A stretch of 7,976 bases of DNA from Phycisphaeraceae bacterium (GTDB lineage Bacteria; Planctomycetota; Phycisphaerae; Phycisphaerales; Phycisphaeraceae): NCBI GenBank assembly GCA_020850375.1, contig JADZET010000477.1:1-7976 (forward strand). The letters are read 5' to 3'. Under the pieces are notes generated by a model. It did no database searches. It saw nothing but the letters and a program-made list of their open reading frames with translations, and was not told the DNA's origin. Positions 1 through 7,065 of the stretch are shown in pieces. Position 1 is the stretch's first letter; every line of letters starts with the position of its first letter. Made by a program: the position numbers and the translations under genes.

Positions 1-33
1 GAGTCGTAGTGCCATGATGAGTCGAACGCCTGA

Positions 34-735
34 TCAGTCGTGATTGGCCTTGATGCCGCTGGTCGAGGCGGGCAGGCCGGCGGCGTGCAGGTGCGAGATC
101 TCGGCCAGGTGCAGACAACGCGGGGTGGCCCTGCCGGGCTCCCGCTCGTCCATCAGGATCGTCGTGACGGAGCTGGGGGAAAGAAAAAAGCTTGCCCAGA
201 CCAGCGGCAGGGGCAAGTCTAGCAGATGGGCGAGCCAGGTCAGGCCGAAGCCGCCGTGGCAGAAGACGACGACTTTGTCCGTGTTCGGCCGGGCCACCTC
301 GTACCACGCCCCCTGCCGCAGGTAGCCGAGCTTGGTGAGGAAGGCGTCGGAATGCCCCTGGAGCTTGGCAAAACCTTCGCGGAAGGCAGGGTTGTCGAAG
401 GGTGAACTTTCGTGCCAGTTGTCGCGGCCGGGGCATGGCAGGGCGCGCACGAGGTGGCCGTGGGTGTCCCAGGCGCTGGATCGACCATAGCTGCCGCTGA
501 GGTCGACGTGCCAGTTGAGCTCAGCGGTCCAGGGCTCGATGGTCACGGGCAGGTTCAGCCTCTCGGCGGTATAGCGGGCGGTGGCCTGAGCGCGGCCGAG
601 GGGCGAGGAGTAGAGGCGATCCGGCCGCAGGCGGGCCATCCAGTCGCTCAGGGCCTTGGCCTCGAGGTGGCCAGCGGGGGTGAGGGAGTCGATGCTGTAG
701 TCGGGCTCGGCGTGACGAACGATGTAAAGACGCAT
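34..735 (-). CDS. Histidine phosphatase family protein (phosphoglycerate mutase-like)
   Basis: The 233-residue product is a cytoplasmic phosphohydrolase or mutase of the histidine phosphatase superfamily, which forms a phosphohistidine intermediate. Visible signatures are the N-terminal RHA motif with catalytic His8 (LYIVRHAEPDY), the SSPLGRAQATA segment with Arg48, a likely acid Glu at about 69-72 (TIEPWTAEL), and the second catalytic His160 in VVVFCHGGFG. The ATG at 735 is chosen because MRLYIVRHAE is the canonical family N-terminus and no start codon is evident in frame just upstream. There is no Shine-Dalgarno sequence: the leader is a C-rich seven-base repeat. It is the last gene seen in the minus-strand run, 60 nt after the binding-protein gene. 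The substrate cannot be told. Phosphoglycerate would fit the upstream glycerate kinase, but sugar phosphates, nucleotides or phosphoproteins are equally possible. The family call is solid; the role is not. Confidence 0.9.
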   Translation of the reverse strand: MRLYIVRHAEPDYSIDSLTPAGHLEAKALSDWMARLRPDRLYSSPLGRAQATARYTAERLNLPVTIEPWTAELNWHVDLSGSYGRSSAWDTHGHLVRALPCPGRDNWHESSPFDNPAFREGFAKLQGHSDAFLTKLGYLRQGAWYEVARPNTDKVVVFCHGGFGLTWLAHLLDLPLPLVWASFFLSPSSVTTILMDEREPGRATPRCLHLAEISHLHAAGLPASTSGIKANHD

Positions 736-770
736 GGTGTGGGGTATGGGGTAGAGGGTATGGGGTAGCC
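736..770. repeat. Seven-base tandem repeat with G-quadruplex motif
   Basis: On the plus strand five degenerate heptamers follow one another: GGTGTGG, GGTATGG, GGTAGAG, GGTATGG, GGTAGCC. A 12-base word (GGTATGGGGTAG) occurs exactly at 743-754 and 757-768. The array supplies four G-runs (741-744, 748-751, 756-758, 762-765) separated by loops of 3, 4 and 3 bases, which meets the usual intramolecular G-quadruplex pattern. The array abuts the phosphatase start codon, so the minus-strand mRNA leader is C-rich and lacks a ribosome binding site. The repeat is directly visible; any folding or function is inferred. Confidence 0.85.
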
Positions 771-787
771 CCCGGCTCCGCCGGGGG
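769..787. other. Perfect G+C hairpin inside the operon gap
   Basis: CCCCCGGC (769-776), TCC (777-779) and GCCGGGGG (780-787) form a perfect 8-bp, all-G+C stem with a 3-base loop, lying 8 bases beyond the stop codon of the binding-protein gene. Read on the minus strand it is followed by C-rich heptamers rather than a U-run, so it is not a classic intrinsic terminator. It could stabilise the 3' end of the upstream message, attenuate expression of the phosphatase gene, or act with the adjacent G-rich array. The structure is certain; the role is inferred. Confidence 0.6.
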
Positions 788-795
788 GTGGGTGG

Positions 796-2403
796 TCAAC
801 GTTTGGCGGCCAGCTCTGTGATTCGCCTGTAATTGCTCTGGAAGAAGCGCGTCCAGCGGAGCTGATCTTCCAAAAGGTTGGTCGGCGACGCCTTCCAGCG
901 GGCGGTCAGGCGGTCGACGGGTTCCTTGAGCACGGCCAGGGCCTCTTCGCGGCGAGGATGATCGGGCGCGGCGAGGATGTCGGGCCAGGTGTGGGCGAGT
1001 TCCTCGTCGGGCCAGTGGAGTTGAAGGTCATCGGGCATGGCGTCGAAAAGGTCGAGCATCCGCTGACGTCGTTCACCCTCGGGCTCGTGGAGGATGGCAC
1101 GCCAGGCGGCGATCAGGTCCTCATGGATGTGAATGGCCATGGCTTGCGAGACGGGGGCGACGAGGGGGAAGTAGGTCGGCATGCCAGCGGGAAGCGGCGC
1201 GGCGATGGCGAAGGCGTCAACGGGGTCGGTCCAGTGGACCATCTCAGCGGGAGTGTAGACGTCACGGCGGGCGGGCAGGCGGCGGAGCTCGAACTGGCGC
1301 GGCGCCCCCGGAATCGCCGGCTGGCCTGTGGGATCAACATGGCGTTGCAGGAGCGTCTGGCCGTCCTTCGAGAGCAGCCAGAGGATGAATTCGGTGGCCA
1401 GCTCTTTGTGCTGAGCGCCGCTGAGGAGCATGACCGGATCGGCGGTGATGGCGGTCATCTTGGGCGGATCGACGTAACCGACACGGCCGTCGGGCATGGA
1501 CTGGGCCTGGTAGCGGCCGTAGAAGTCGATGCACATGCCGGCGGCGGCTTCACCGGCCGAGACGTCCGTGGGCACACCCGAGGCGGAGCCGGCGAAGGAT
1601 CGCGTGTTGGCGAAGGCGCGGTGCAGGACCGGCCATCCACGCTCGGGGCCAAGACGGCGGAGGATGATGTCGTAGGTCGCGGTGATCGAGCCCGAACGGC
1701 CGGGGTCGGCCAGGGAGACTTGGTCGAAGTAGCGCGGATCGGCCAGGTCGGCCCAGGTCGTCGGGTCGGGCAGGTCGAGCGAGCCCAGGACGTCGCGGTT
1801 GTAGACGATGCCGAAGCTCGACAGGGCCGTGGCGAACCAGAGCTTTTTAGGATGGTAGAGGTGTTCGCCGCCGATCGTCGGCTCGGGGAAAACCTCCTGA
1901 ATCAACGCGTCGGACACTTCCGGGGGCAGGGCTTCGGCGATGGGGAAGGTCTTCTTTTCTCCATTGACGTCGAGGGTGACGCCGCGGGCCAGCAGGTCGT
2001 GCTCGAAGTTGCCGCCGCCGAGGAAGAGGTCGTAGCCCGAGCCCTGGGGCGGGCGGTCCTGAGCGACGGCGGCCTTGGCGTCGGCCTCGTAGGCGGCGAT
2101 CACGCCGCGCCGCAGGTCGCTCGTGCCGCCCCAGCTCCGCCAGTCAAAGATCACCCCCGGAAGGTTTTGGGTGACGCGCCAGGCGTTGAAGCCCTGCTCG
2201 AGCTCGTAGCGGAGCTGATCATTGTGGGGCGTGACGATGATCAGACGCGGTGAGCCGGCGTCGGCGACGGGGGGTTCATTCTCACGCGAGAAGGCCAGGG
2301 GCAGCAGCACCACCGCGATCCAGGCGACGAGGATCACCAGCAGCCACGGCGAGACTTTGCCGGGCGGCGCGAGGCGGCGGTTTGGAGTGGCGTACGTGGG
2401 CAT
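796..2403 (-). CDS. Membrane-anchored ABC-type substrate-binding protein (AfuA/FbpA-like fold)
   Basis: The product is a 535-residue extracytoplasmic solute-binding protein of the periplasmic-binding type 2 class. An arginine-rich N-terminus precedes one hydrophobic helix at about 19-38. No lipobox cysteine follows, so it is either an uncleaved anchor or a signal peptide. The binding fold spans roughly 52-370: LIIVTPHNDQLRYELEQGF opens it, FGIVYNRDVL (197-206) and TTWADLADPRYF (215-226) are typical, the SLADPGRSGS segment (230-239) resembles the ligand loop of ferric/anion-binding relatives, and ELATEFILWLLSKDGQ closes it. Residues from about 380 to 535 are extra compared with FbpA-type proteins of about 330 residues. 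It starts 3 nt after the kinase stop with no strong ribosome site, which suggests translational coupling. No permease or ATPase gene is nearby. The ligand is unknown: iron, phosphorylated sugar, organic acid or another anion are all open. Confidence 0.82.
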   Translation of the reverse strand: MPTYATPNRRLAPPGKVSPWLLVILVAWIAVVLLPLAFSRENEPPVADAGSPRLIIVTPHNDQLRYELEQGFNAWRVTQNLPGVIFDWRSWGGTSDLRRGVIAAYEADAKAAVAQDRPPQGSGYDLFLGGGNFEHDLLARGVTLDVNGEKKTFPIAEALPPEVSDALIQEVFPEPTIGGEHLYHPKKLWFATALSSFGIVYNRDVLGSLDLPDPTTWADLADPRYFDQVSLADPGRSGSITATYDIILRRLGPERGWPVLHRAFANTRSFAGSASGVPTDVSAGEAAAGMCIDFYGRYQAQSMPDGRVGYVDPPKMTAITADPVMLLSGAQHKELATEFILWLLSKDGQTLLQRHVDPTGQPAIPGAPRQFELRRLPARRDVYTPAEMVHWTDPVDAFAIAAPLPAGMPTYFPLVAPVSQAMAIHIHEDLIAAWRAILHEPEGERRQRMLDLFDAMPDDLQLHWPDEELAHTWPDILAAPDHPRREEALAVLKEPVDRLTARWKASPTNLLEDQLRWTRFFQSNYRRITELAAKR

Positions 2404-2406
2404 GGC

Positions 2407-3555
2407 TTATCGCTCGTTCAACCACTCTCGCACGAGGTTCGACGTGGCGGCCTCAAGCAGCTCGGCCGCACGCCGCATGGATTCCCGCGCGGGCAGGTCG
2501 GGGGCGATGACACGATAACCCGTTAGGCCGTGGTGGAGAAGTTCGTCCACACCGGGGCCGACGGCGCCGACGAGGGCGTAGGTGGGCACGCCGTGCTTCG
2601 CCGCCGCCTTGGCCACGCCAAGACAGGCTTTGCCCGCGAGCGTCTGGCCGTCAAGCTTGCCCTCGCCGGTCAGGCACAGGTCACAACCGGCCACGCGGTC
2701 ATCGAACCGGCAGGCGTCTAGCACCAAGTCGACCCCCGGGAGAAGTTGGGCGCCGACGAAGGCCACGGCGCCGGCGCCTAACCCCCCTGCCGCTCCCGCC
2801 CCCGGAAGGTTCATCACGTCGACGCCCAGATCGACACGCATGCGATCCGCCAGGTGGGCCAGACCCGCGTCGAGTCGCTCGACCTGCTCGGGTGTGGCCC
2901 CCTTCTGCGGGCCGTAGGTGCGGGCGGCGCCATGGGGGCCGGTGAGCGGGTTCGTCACGTCGCAGGCGACGCGGAGTCTGATGGCGGCCAAGCGGGGATC
3001 ACGGCCGGCCGTGTCGATACGGGCGATGGAGGACAGCTCGCCGCCGGTCAGAGGGTGAGCCAGCGGCTTGCCGGCGTGGTCGAAGAAACGCACGCCCAGG
3101 GCCTGGGCGCAGCCGGTTCCCCCATCACAGGTGGCGCTGCCGCCGATGCCGAGGATGATCTCGGTGACGCCCTCGTCGATCGCGGCGGCGATGATCTGGC
3201 CCGTGCCGAACGTCGTCGTGCGCGTAGGGTCGCGTTGATCCTGTGGGACCAGGGACAGGCCGGAGGCGGCGGCCATCTCGATCACGGCTCGTTTGGAGGC
3301 GTCTTCGCCGGGCAGCAGACCCCATCGGGCTTCAACGGGCTTGCCGAGCGGGCCGTGCACGATGGAAATACGGAACTGCCCCCCTGCCGCGGCCACCAGG
3401 GCCTCGGACGTGCCGTCCCCGCCGTCGGCGATCGAACAGAGGTCCACCTGGGCGTCGGGCACGACGTTGCGCACACCCCGGGCCATCGCCTTCGCCGCCT
3501 CGACGACGGAGAGCGATTCCTTGAAGGCGTTGGGGGCACAGAGGACTTTGAGCAT
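2407..3555 (-). CDS. glxK: Glycerate 2-kinase (GlxK/GarK family)
   Basis: This enzyme phosphorylates D-glycerate with ATP. Bacterial members of this family give 2-phosphoglycerate, which enters lower glycolysis. The 382-residue length matches the E. coli GlxK/GarK type. Family signatures run along the whole protein: APNAFKESLS (7-16), SIADGGDGTSEAL (41-53), GIGGSATCDGGTGCAQALG (136-154), CDVTNPLTGPHGAA (198-211), the glycine-rich GAGAAGGLGAGAVAF (252-266) and TGEGKLDGQTLAGKA (296-310). The start at 3555 gives the expected N-terminus and has a purine-rich GAGAAGAG just upstream on the minus strand. It is the first gene of the minus-strand run and is divergent from tadA across 70 bases. Its usual partners are tartronate semialdehyde or hydroxypyruvate reductases. 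None is here, but a hydroxypyruvate isomerase-like gene lies at the far end of the window. I am confident of family and reaction, less so of the physiological source of glycerate. Confidence 0.95.
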   Translation of the reverse strand: MLKVLCAPNAFKESLSVVEAAKAMARGVRNVVPDAQVDLCSIADGGDGTSEALVAAAGGQFRISIVHGPLGKPVEARWGLLPGEDASKRAVIEMAAASGLSLVPQDQRDPTRTTTFGTGQIIAAAIDEGVTEIILGIGGSATCDGGTGCAQALGVRFFDHAGKPLAHPLTGGELSSIARIDTAGRDPRLAAIRLRVACDVTNPLTGPHGAARTYGPQKGATPEQVERLDAGLAHLADRMRVDLGVDVMNLPGAGAAGGLGAGAVAFVGAQLLPGVDLVLDACRFDDRVAGCDLCLTGEGKLDGQTLAGKACLGVAKAAAKHGVPTYALVGAVGPGVDELLHHGLTGYRVIAPDLPARESMRRAAELLEAATSNLVREWLNER

Positions 3556-3625
3556 GCTCTTCTCGGTGAGGCTGGGGCTCGCAAGTCGGCGGCGCAGGCC
3601 TTAATCTGGCGGCACGGAGGATCGT
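3556..3625. promoter_or_regulatory. Divergent intergenic region between glxK and tadA
   Basis: These 70 bases must hold the start signals of both divergent genes unless promoters lie inside coding sequence. The only AT-containing patch is CCTTAATCTGG around 3599-3609. TAATCT (3602-3607) is a weak -10 match for tadA and would give a very short leader. No convincing -35 box, palindrome or operator is visible. It is annotated from gene layout rather than from a recognised motif. Confidence 0.3.
3616..3620 (+). promoter_or_regulatory. Ribosome binding site of tadA
   Basis: GGAGG lies 5 nt before the ATG at 3626. It decides the start over the internal ATG codons at 3671 and 3674, which would remove a 15- or 16-residue N-terminal extension. 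Confidence 0.8.
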
Positions 3626-4105
3626 ATGACCGTGCCCGATCTGAGCCAGCCGACGGACCTTGATTGTGCCATGATGGCCCGCGCGATGGAACTGGCCCGC
3701 CAGGCCGCGGCCATTGGCGAGGTGCCCGTGGGGGCGGTGGTCTACCGGGGCGGCCAGATTCTCGGCGAGGGCATGAACCTCCGAGAGCGGGACGAGGACC
3801 CCACCGCCCACGCCGAGATCGTGGCCATGCGGGCGGCCGCCCGGGCCATTGACTGCTGGCGGCTGGACGATTGCTCGCTGGCGGTGACGCTCGAGCCCTG
3901 CCCGATGTGCGCCGGGGCGATGGTCAATGCCCGGCTGCCGCGGCTGGTGTACGGGGCGGCTGACCCCAAGATGGGCTGCGTGGACACGCTCTACCAGCTA
4001 TGCACGGAACCGCGGTTCAACCACCGGCTGACGGTCGTCCGGGGCGTGATGGCGGAAGAATCGGGCGCCCTGCTGCGGGAATTCTTCCGTCAGCGTCGGG
4101 GGTAA
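3626..4105 (+). CDS. tadA: tRNA-specific adenosine deaminase TadA
   Basis: TadA converts the wobble adenosine of tRNA-Arg(ACG) to inosine, letting one tRNA read CGU, CGC and CGA; it is normally essential in bacteria. The 159-residue length is that of the family (E. coli 167). The zinc-dependent cytidine/deoxycytidylate deaminase fold is complete: GEVPVGAVV (31-39), DPTAHAEIVAMR (58-69) with zinc ligand His62 and catalytic Glu64, and TLEPCPMCAGAM (88-99) with zinc ligands Cys92 and Cys95. The following RLVYGAADPKMG and the C-terminal FNHRLTVVRGVMAEESGALLREFF match TadA rather than free-base deaminases, including the NHR segment seen in E. coli TadA. It has its own strong ribosome site, is divergent from the kinase gene and converges with the exporter gene. 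Nothing ties it functionally to its neighbours; it is a housekeeping gene. Confidence 0.95.
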   Translation: MTVPDLSQPTDLDCAMMARAMELARQAAAIGEVPVGAVVYRGGQILGEGMNLRERDEDPTAHAEIVAMRAAARAIDCWRLDDCSLAVTLEPCPMCAGAMVNARLPRLVYGAADPKMGCVDTLYQLCTEPRFNHRLTVVRGVMAEESGALLREFFRQRRG

Positions 4106-4227
4106 TGCAGGACATTCACCACGGAGGACACAGAGGGCACGGAGAAGACACGGAGGGTTGATCCCATCTCACGGAATATAGCTCCGTGTCTTCTCCGTGT
4201 TCTCCGTGCTCTCTGTGGTGAACTGTC
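4106..4227. repeat. Long imperfect palindrome filling the convergent tadA/exporter gap
   Basis: The left arm at 4111-4155 and the right arm at 4182-4227 are inverted copies, with about 39 of 46 positions matching and one single-base gap, around a 26-base loop. The inner 18 bases (4138-4155 against 4182-4199, CACGGAGAAGACACGGAG) match perfectly. Each arm is itself a degenerate 8-10-base tandem of CACGGAG-like units (CCACGGAGG, ACACAGAGG, GCACGGAGA, AGACACGGAG). In a plus-strand transcript four of the six mismatches would be G-U pairs, so the RNA stem is nearly continuous. The structure starts 5 nt after the tadA stop and ends at the base before the exporter stop codon, so it can form in both messages. 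From memory, similar ACCACGGAG palindromes are scattered in planctomycete and other environmental genomes. It probably acts as a transcript end or dispersed repeat. Confidence 0.92.
4111..4227. terminator. Possible bidirectional transcript-end hairpin
   Basis: Position between two convergent stop codons and the very strong stem suggest that the palindrome ends or protects both transcripts. There is no U-run after the stem in either direction (TTAGCTCTTA on plus, CTGCATTACC on minus), so it is not a textbook intrinsic terminator. A second, smaller stem (CACGGA 4170-4175 with TCCGTG 4183-4188) would compete with the main one. Function is inferred from location. Confidence 0.45.
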
Positions 4228-7065
4228 TTAGCTCTTACGGTTGCGGAACTCGAGCCAGGCGGGCATGACGAACCAGCAGGCGAGCATGGTCATGAGGATC
4301 CCGGTGGCCATGACGAAGCCGAGGCTGGCCACGCCGCGATGTTGGGCGATCATGAGGGAGCCGAAGCCGATCGTGGCGGTGAGGCTGGTGATGGTCACGC
4401 CCTTGCCCGTGCCGTGGGTCAGGCCGAGGGGACGGGTGTGCGGGTCCTGACGGTGGCGGTGGAGCATGTGCACGCCCGAGTCGACGCCGATGCCGAACAT
4501 CAGCGGCAGGCACATGATGTTGGCCGCGTTGAAGTGGACGCCGGCCAGCCACATGATCCCGAAGGTCAGGATGAAGCCGACGCCCACGGGGACCAGCGAC
4601 AGCGCGGCGTCCTTGAGGCTGTAGAAATCCAGGGCGACAAGCAGAAAGACGGCGATGAAGGCCAGGATGCCGGCCGTGCGGTAGGCCGAGCGGATGAGCC
4701 GGCCGGACTCGTAGATCTGCACGGCGGCGCCGGTGGCGTTCGGATCGACGGAGTAGACGTCGCGAATGAAGCCGGGCAGCACGGCCGGGTCGAGAACGCT
4801 CTCGACGCCCGGGGGGATGCGCGGATGGGCCTCGACGACCATCCGGCCGCGTGGGTCGACGAACAGGCTGCGCAGCTCGGAGGGCAGGTCGGTGTCCCGA
4901 AGGGGAGAGAGATCGACGACCTGCTCAAGGCGCTCAATGACGGCGCTGCGGCCCTTGGCGTAGGAGGATTGCAGCGCGGCAAGCTGCTCGGAACGTCGAG
5001 GTTCGGAGAGGCTGTTGAGCGTCGCCAGTGTCTTGTCCAGCGCCTCGCCCACACGGTCGATCGAAAGTTTGAGCGCGGCGGGGATCGCGCCAAGACCACG
5101 GACCAGGGCGAGTTGCTGGCGCATGGCAGCCAGGGGTGGGCCGACGTCGAGCGACGCGTCCGAGGGTGACGTGGCGGGTGGATTGGCGAGCATGCCGTTG
5201 AGTTGCTTTCTGGCCTCGGCCAAGAGGTCGAGCTTGGCCGGCTCGTCGGCGGGGAAGAGCATGCCCACGCCGCCGAGTTCACGGACGGACGGCAGGGCCA
5301 GGTAGCGGCGAGAAAGATCGCGGGCCTGGTCGAGGTCCTTGGCGATGCTGGCTGCGAAATAGAGGGCGGCGCCGCCCTCCTGAGCTACTTTCTCCTGCCA
5401 TATGACGCTCGGGGCGTTGGCGGGCAGGAGCTTAAGCAGGTTGTAGTCGAAGCCGAGTCGGCCGGTGACCACGGGAAGAATCGCCAGGAGCGTCAGCAGG
5501 CCGGTCACCGCGAGGGTGAGTCTGGGCCGGCGGATGCAGGGCATGACCCAGCGTTCCTCGAACAGGTGGAGGTAACGGCCCTCGAGGGGGACGATCTGGT
5601 CGGCTCGCGGCTTGACGATGCGGACCAGGGCGGGATAGACGCTGAACATCGCCAGCAGGCAGAGCATGATGACGGCGGCGGCGATGACGCCCATCTCGGC
5701 CACGCCGGTGAAGTCCGTCAGCCAGGTGGTGCAGAAAGCCGCGGCGGTGGTGATGGCGCCGGTGAAGACGCCCGGGCCGACGGTCCGGAAGTTCTCGCGC
5801 AGGGCCGGCTCGAAGCCCGCCTCGCCGGGGGCGTATTTGTGGCGGACAAGCTCGAAGTGGGCGGCCAGGTGAAGGCCGTAGGCCACGCCTAGACCCAGCA
5901 GGATCGTGGCGAAGACGACGCTGATGACCTGCAGGTGCCCCACCGCCACCGTGGCGAAGCCGAAGGTCCAGATGATCGCCACCGTCAGACCGGCCATGGC
6001 GAACAGGGGCATCCGCCAGCTGTGGTAGGCGATGATCAGCAGCGCGGCGATCAGGACGAAGGAGATGATCGTCGCCAGCGTGCTGTCCCAGGTGGCGGCG
6101 GCGGTCTCCTCGGTCTCGAGCACCTCGATGCCGGTCAGGCCGATGCTCAGGTCCGGGTACTCGCCGCTGACTTTAGCGATAGCCTGGCGCAGGCCGGCGA
6201 TGGCCCAGGAGGCGGCGCTCAGATCCGATTCGTCGCGGTAGGGATCGACGCGGAGAAAGAGCATCCGGCCGTTGGTGCTCGTGAGATACTGCCAACGCTG
6301 GTCCTCGGGCAGGTGGGCGCCGAGTTGGGCGACCAGGGGCGACGTGGGGGCTGTGGTGGATGAGCCAAGCGTGTCGCCCATGGCCTCGACGATCGCGGCG
6401 AAGCGGTCGATGTTGGCGGCCAGGGCGTGCATGTCCGGGCCGGCGGCCTGGCGACCGGCCGCCTGGTGCGTCGCCATCGTGCCCGCCACGGCCTGCAGGA
6501 AGCCGGAGAGGGTCGGCTGCTTGAGCAACGGCTCGGCCTGTGCGAGTCCTTCGCGATAGCGATGCAGGGTCGCCTGAAACTCGGGCATGGGCAGCATGCG
6601 GATGCCGCGCGGGCTGGCGCGCTCGGCGTCAATCCGCCAGATGACTCTTTTTGCGTAGGGCGTCGGCGTCTTGGCGTGCGGCGGCTGGTCGGGCGCGGGC
6701 TGGGTCATGGCCGCGGCCAGGGCGTCGGCGGCTTGGCGGGCGGAGGTCAGGCGATCGTCATAGCCCTGCTGCCCCCGCTCGACGCCCAGGTCGATGGCGA
6801 TGAGCAACTGATCCTTGCCGACGAAGTGCGTCTGCCAGTCGATGAACCGCTGGTTCCAGGGCAGGTCCTTGGCGATCAGGTCGTTGCGATCGGACTGAAA
6901 GCCCAGGGGGCGAGCGATGGTCCAGGAGCCGAAGCGCAGGCCCTTGAGGGGGACCACCAGCGAGAAGACCGTCAGCACGCCGGCGAGGAAAAGCGTCCAG
7001 ATGGGGTGTCGGCTGACCAGGCTGGCGAACCCGCTGAGCAGGCGATTTCGGAGTTTTTCGTGCAT
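4228..7065 (-). CDS. RND superfamily exporter, MMPL/HpnN-like
   Basis: This 945-residue inner-membrane protein is a proton-driven exporter-type RND protein with the usual two-fold layout. TM1 (about 22-40) is followed by a large extracytoplasmic loop (about 41-328), then TM2-TM6 (329-347, 352-370, 377-403, 432-450, 456-485). TM7 (515-533), a second large loop (534-795) and TM8-TM12 (796-935) follow. The DLPWNQRFIDW segment after TM1 and the C-terminal FNAANIMCLPLMFGIGVDSG (845-864), then TSLTATIGFGSLMIAQHRGVASLG, resemble HpnN, the hopanoid-lipid transporter; no hopanoid synthesis gene is present. The TM10 motif keeps Asp862, but the matching TM4 motif reads GLGVAYGLHL with Ala395 where relatives usually carry Asp. 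The second loop has helical stretches (about 640-715). No Shine-Dalgarno precedes the ATG; the start fits a short basic tail before TM1. Cargo is probably lipid-like, by family analogy only. Confidence 0.9.
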   Translation of the reverse strand: MHEKLRNRLLSGFASLVSRHPIWTLFLAGVLTVFSLVVPLKGLRFGSWTIARPLGFQSDRNDLIAKDLPWNQRFIDWQTHFVGKDQLLIAIDLGVERGQQGYDDRLTSARQAADALAAAMTQPAPDQPPHAKTPTPYAKRVIWRIDAERASPRGIRMLPMPEFQATLHRYREGLAQAEPLLKQPTLSGFLQAVAGTMATHQAAGRQAAGPDMHALAANIDRFAAIVEAMGDTLGSSTTAPTSPLVAQLGAHLPEDQRWQYLTSTNGRMLFLRVDPYRDESDLSAASWAIAGLRQAIAKVSGEYPDLSIGLTGIEVLETEETAAATWDSTLATIISFVLIAALLIIAYHSWRMPLFAMAGLTVAIIWTFGFATVAVGHLQVISVVFATILLGLGVAYGLHLAAHFELVRHKYAPGEAGFEPALRENFRTVGPGVFTGAITTAAAFCTTWLTDFTGVAEMGVIAAAVIMLCLLAMFSVYPALVRIVKPRADQIVPLEGRYLHLFEERWVMPCIRRPRLTLAVTGLLTLLAILPVVTGRLGFDYNLLKLLPANAPSVIWQEKVAQEGGAALYFAASIAKDLDQARDLSRRYLALPSVRELGGVGMLFPADEPAKLDLLAEARKQLNGMLANPPATSPSDASLDVGPPLAAMRQQLALVRGLGAIPAALKLSIDRVGEALDKTLATLNSLSEPRRSEQLAALQSSYAKGRSAVIERLEQVVDLSPLRDTDLPSELRSLFVDPRGRMVVEAHPRIPPGVESVLDPAVLPGFIRDVYSVDPNATGAAVQIYESGRLIRSAYRTAGILAFIAVFLLVALDFYSLKDAALSLVPVGVGFILTFGIMWLAGVHFNAANIMCLPLMFGIGVDSGVHMLHRHRQDPHTRPLGLTHGTGKGVTITSLTATIGFGSLMIAQHRGVASLGFVMATGILMTMLACWFVMPAWLEFRNRKS

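Noticed and set aside
1..15. Possible start of a further minus-strand gene (ATG at 15-13, reading MALRL)
   Set aside because: Only five codons are inside the window and no ribosome site precedes the ATG, so a gene cannot be supported. Positions 1-33 otherwise hold nothing recognisable.
34..735. Assigning the phosphatase as a true glycolytic phosphoglycerate mutase (gpmA)
   Set aside because: The 233 residues carry the general histidine phosphatase residues, but not the mutase-specific RHGxSxWN stretch after the first catalytic His.
958..2253. 431-codon plus-strand open frame opposite the binding-protein gene
   Set aside because: The translation is low-complexity Gly/Val/Asp/Glu/Arg-rich with no domain signature, as expected from the antisense of a G+C-rich gene. 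The minus-strand frame has a clear binding-protein fold.
2854..3663. 269-codon plus-strand open frame opposite glycerate kinase and running into tadA
   Set aside because: It overlaps two well-supported genes and its translation has only biased composition and no family motif.
4106..4230. The palindrome as a miniature transposon (MITE) or a CRISPR fragment
   Set aside because: No target-site duplication is visible in the flanks, and the inner short units are degenerate tandem words without spacers, so neither reading fits.
4339..5892. Plus-strand open frames of 276 and 229 codons opposite the exporter gene
   Set aside because: Both are antisense shadows of a continuous 945-codon RND gene, with biased composition and no recognisable motif.
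4228..7065. Naming the exporter hpnN outright
   Set aside because: The resemblance is to the family motifs only. No squalene-hopene cyclase or other hopanoid gene is in the window, and the TM4 motif is atypical.
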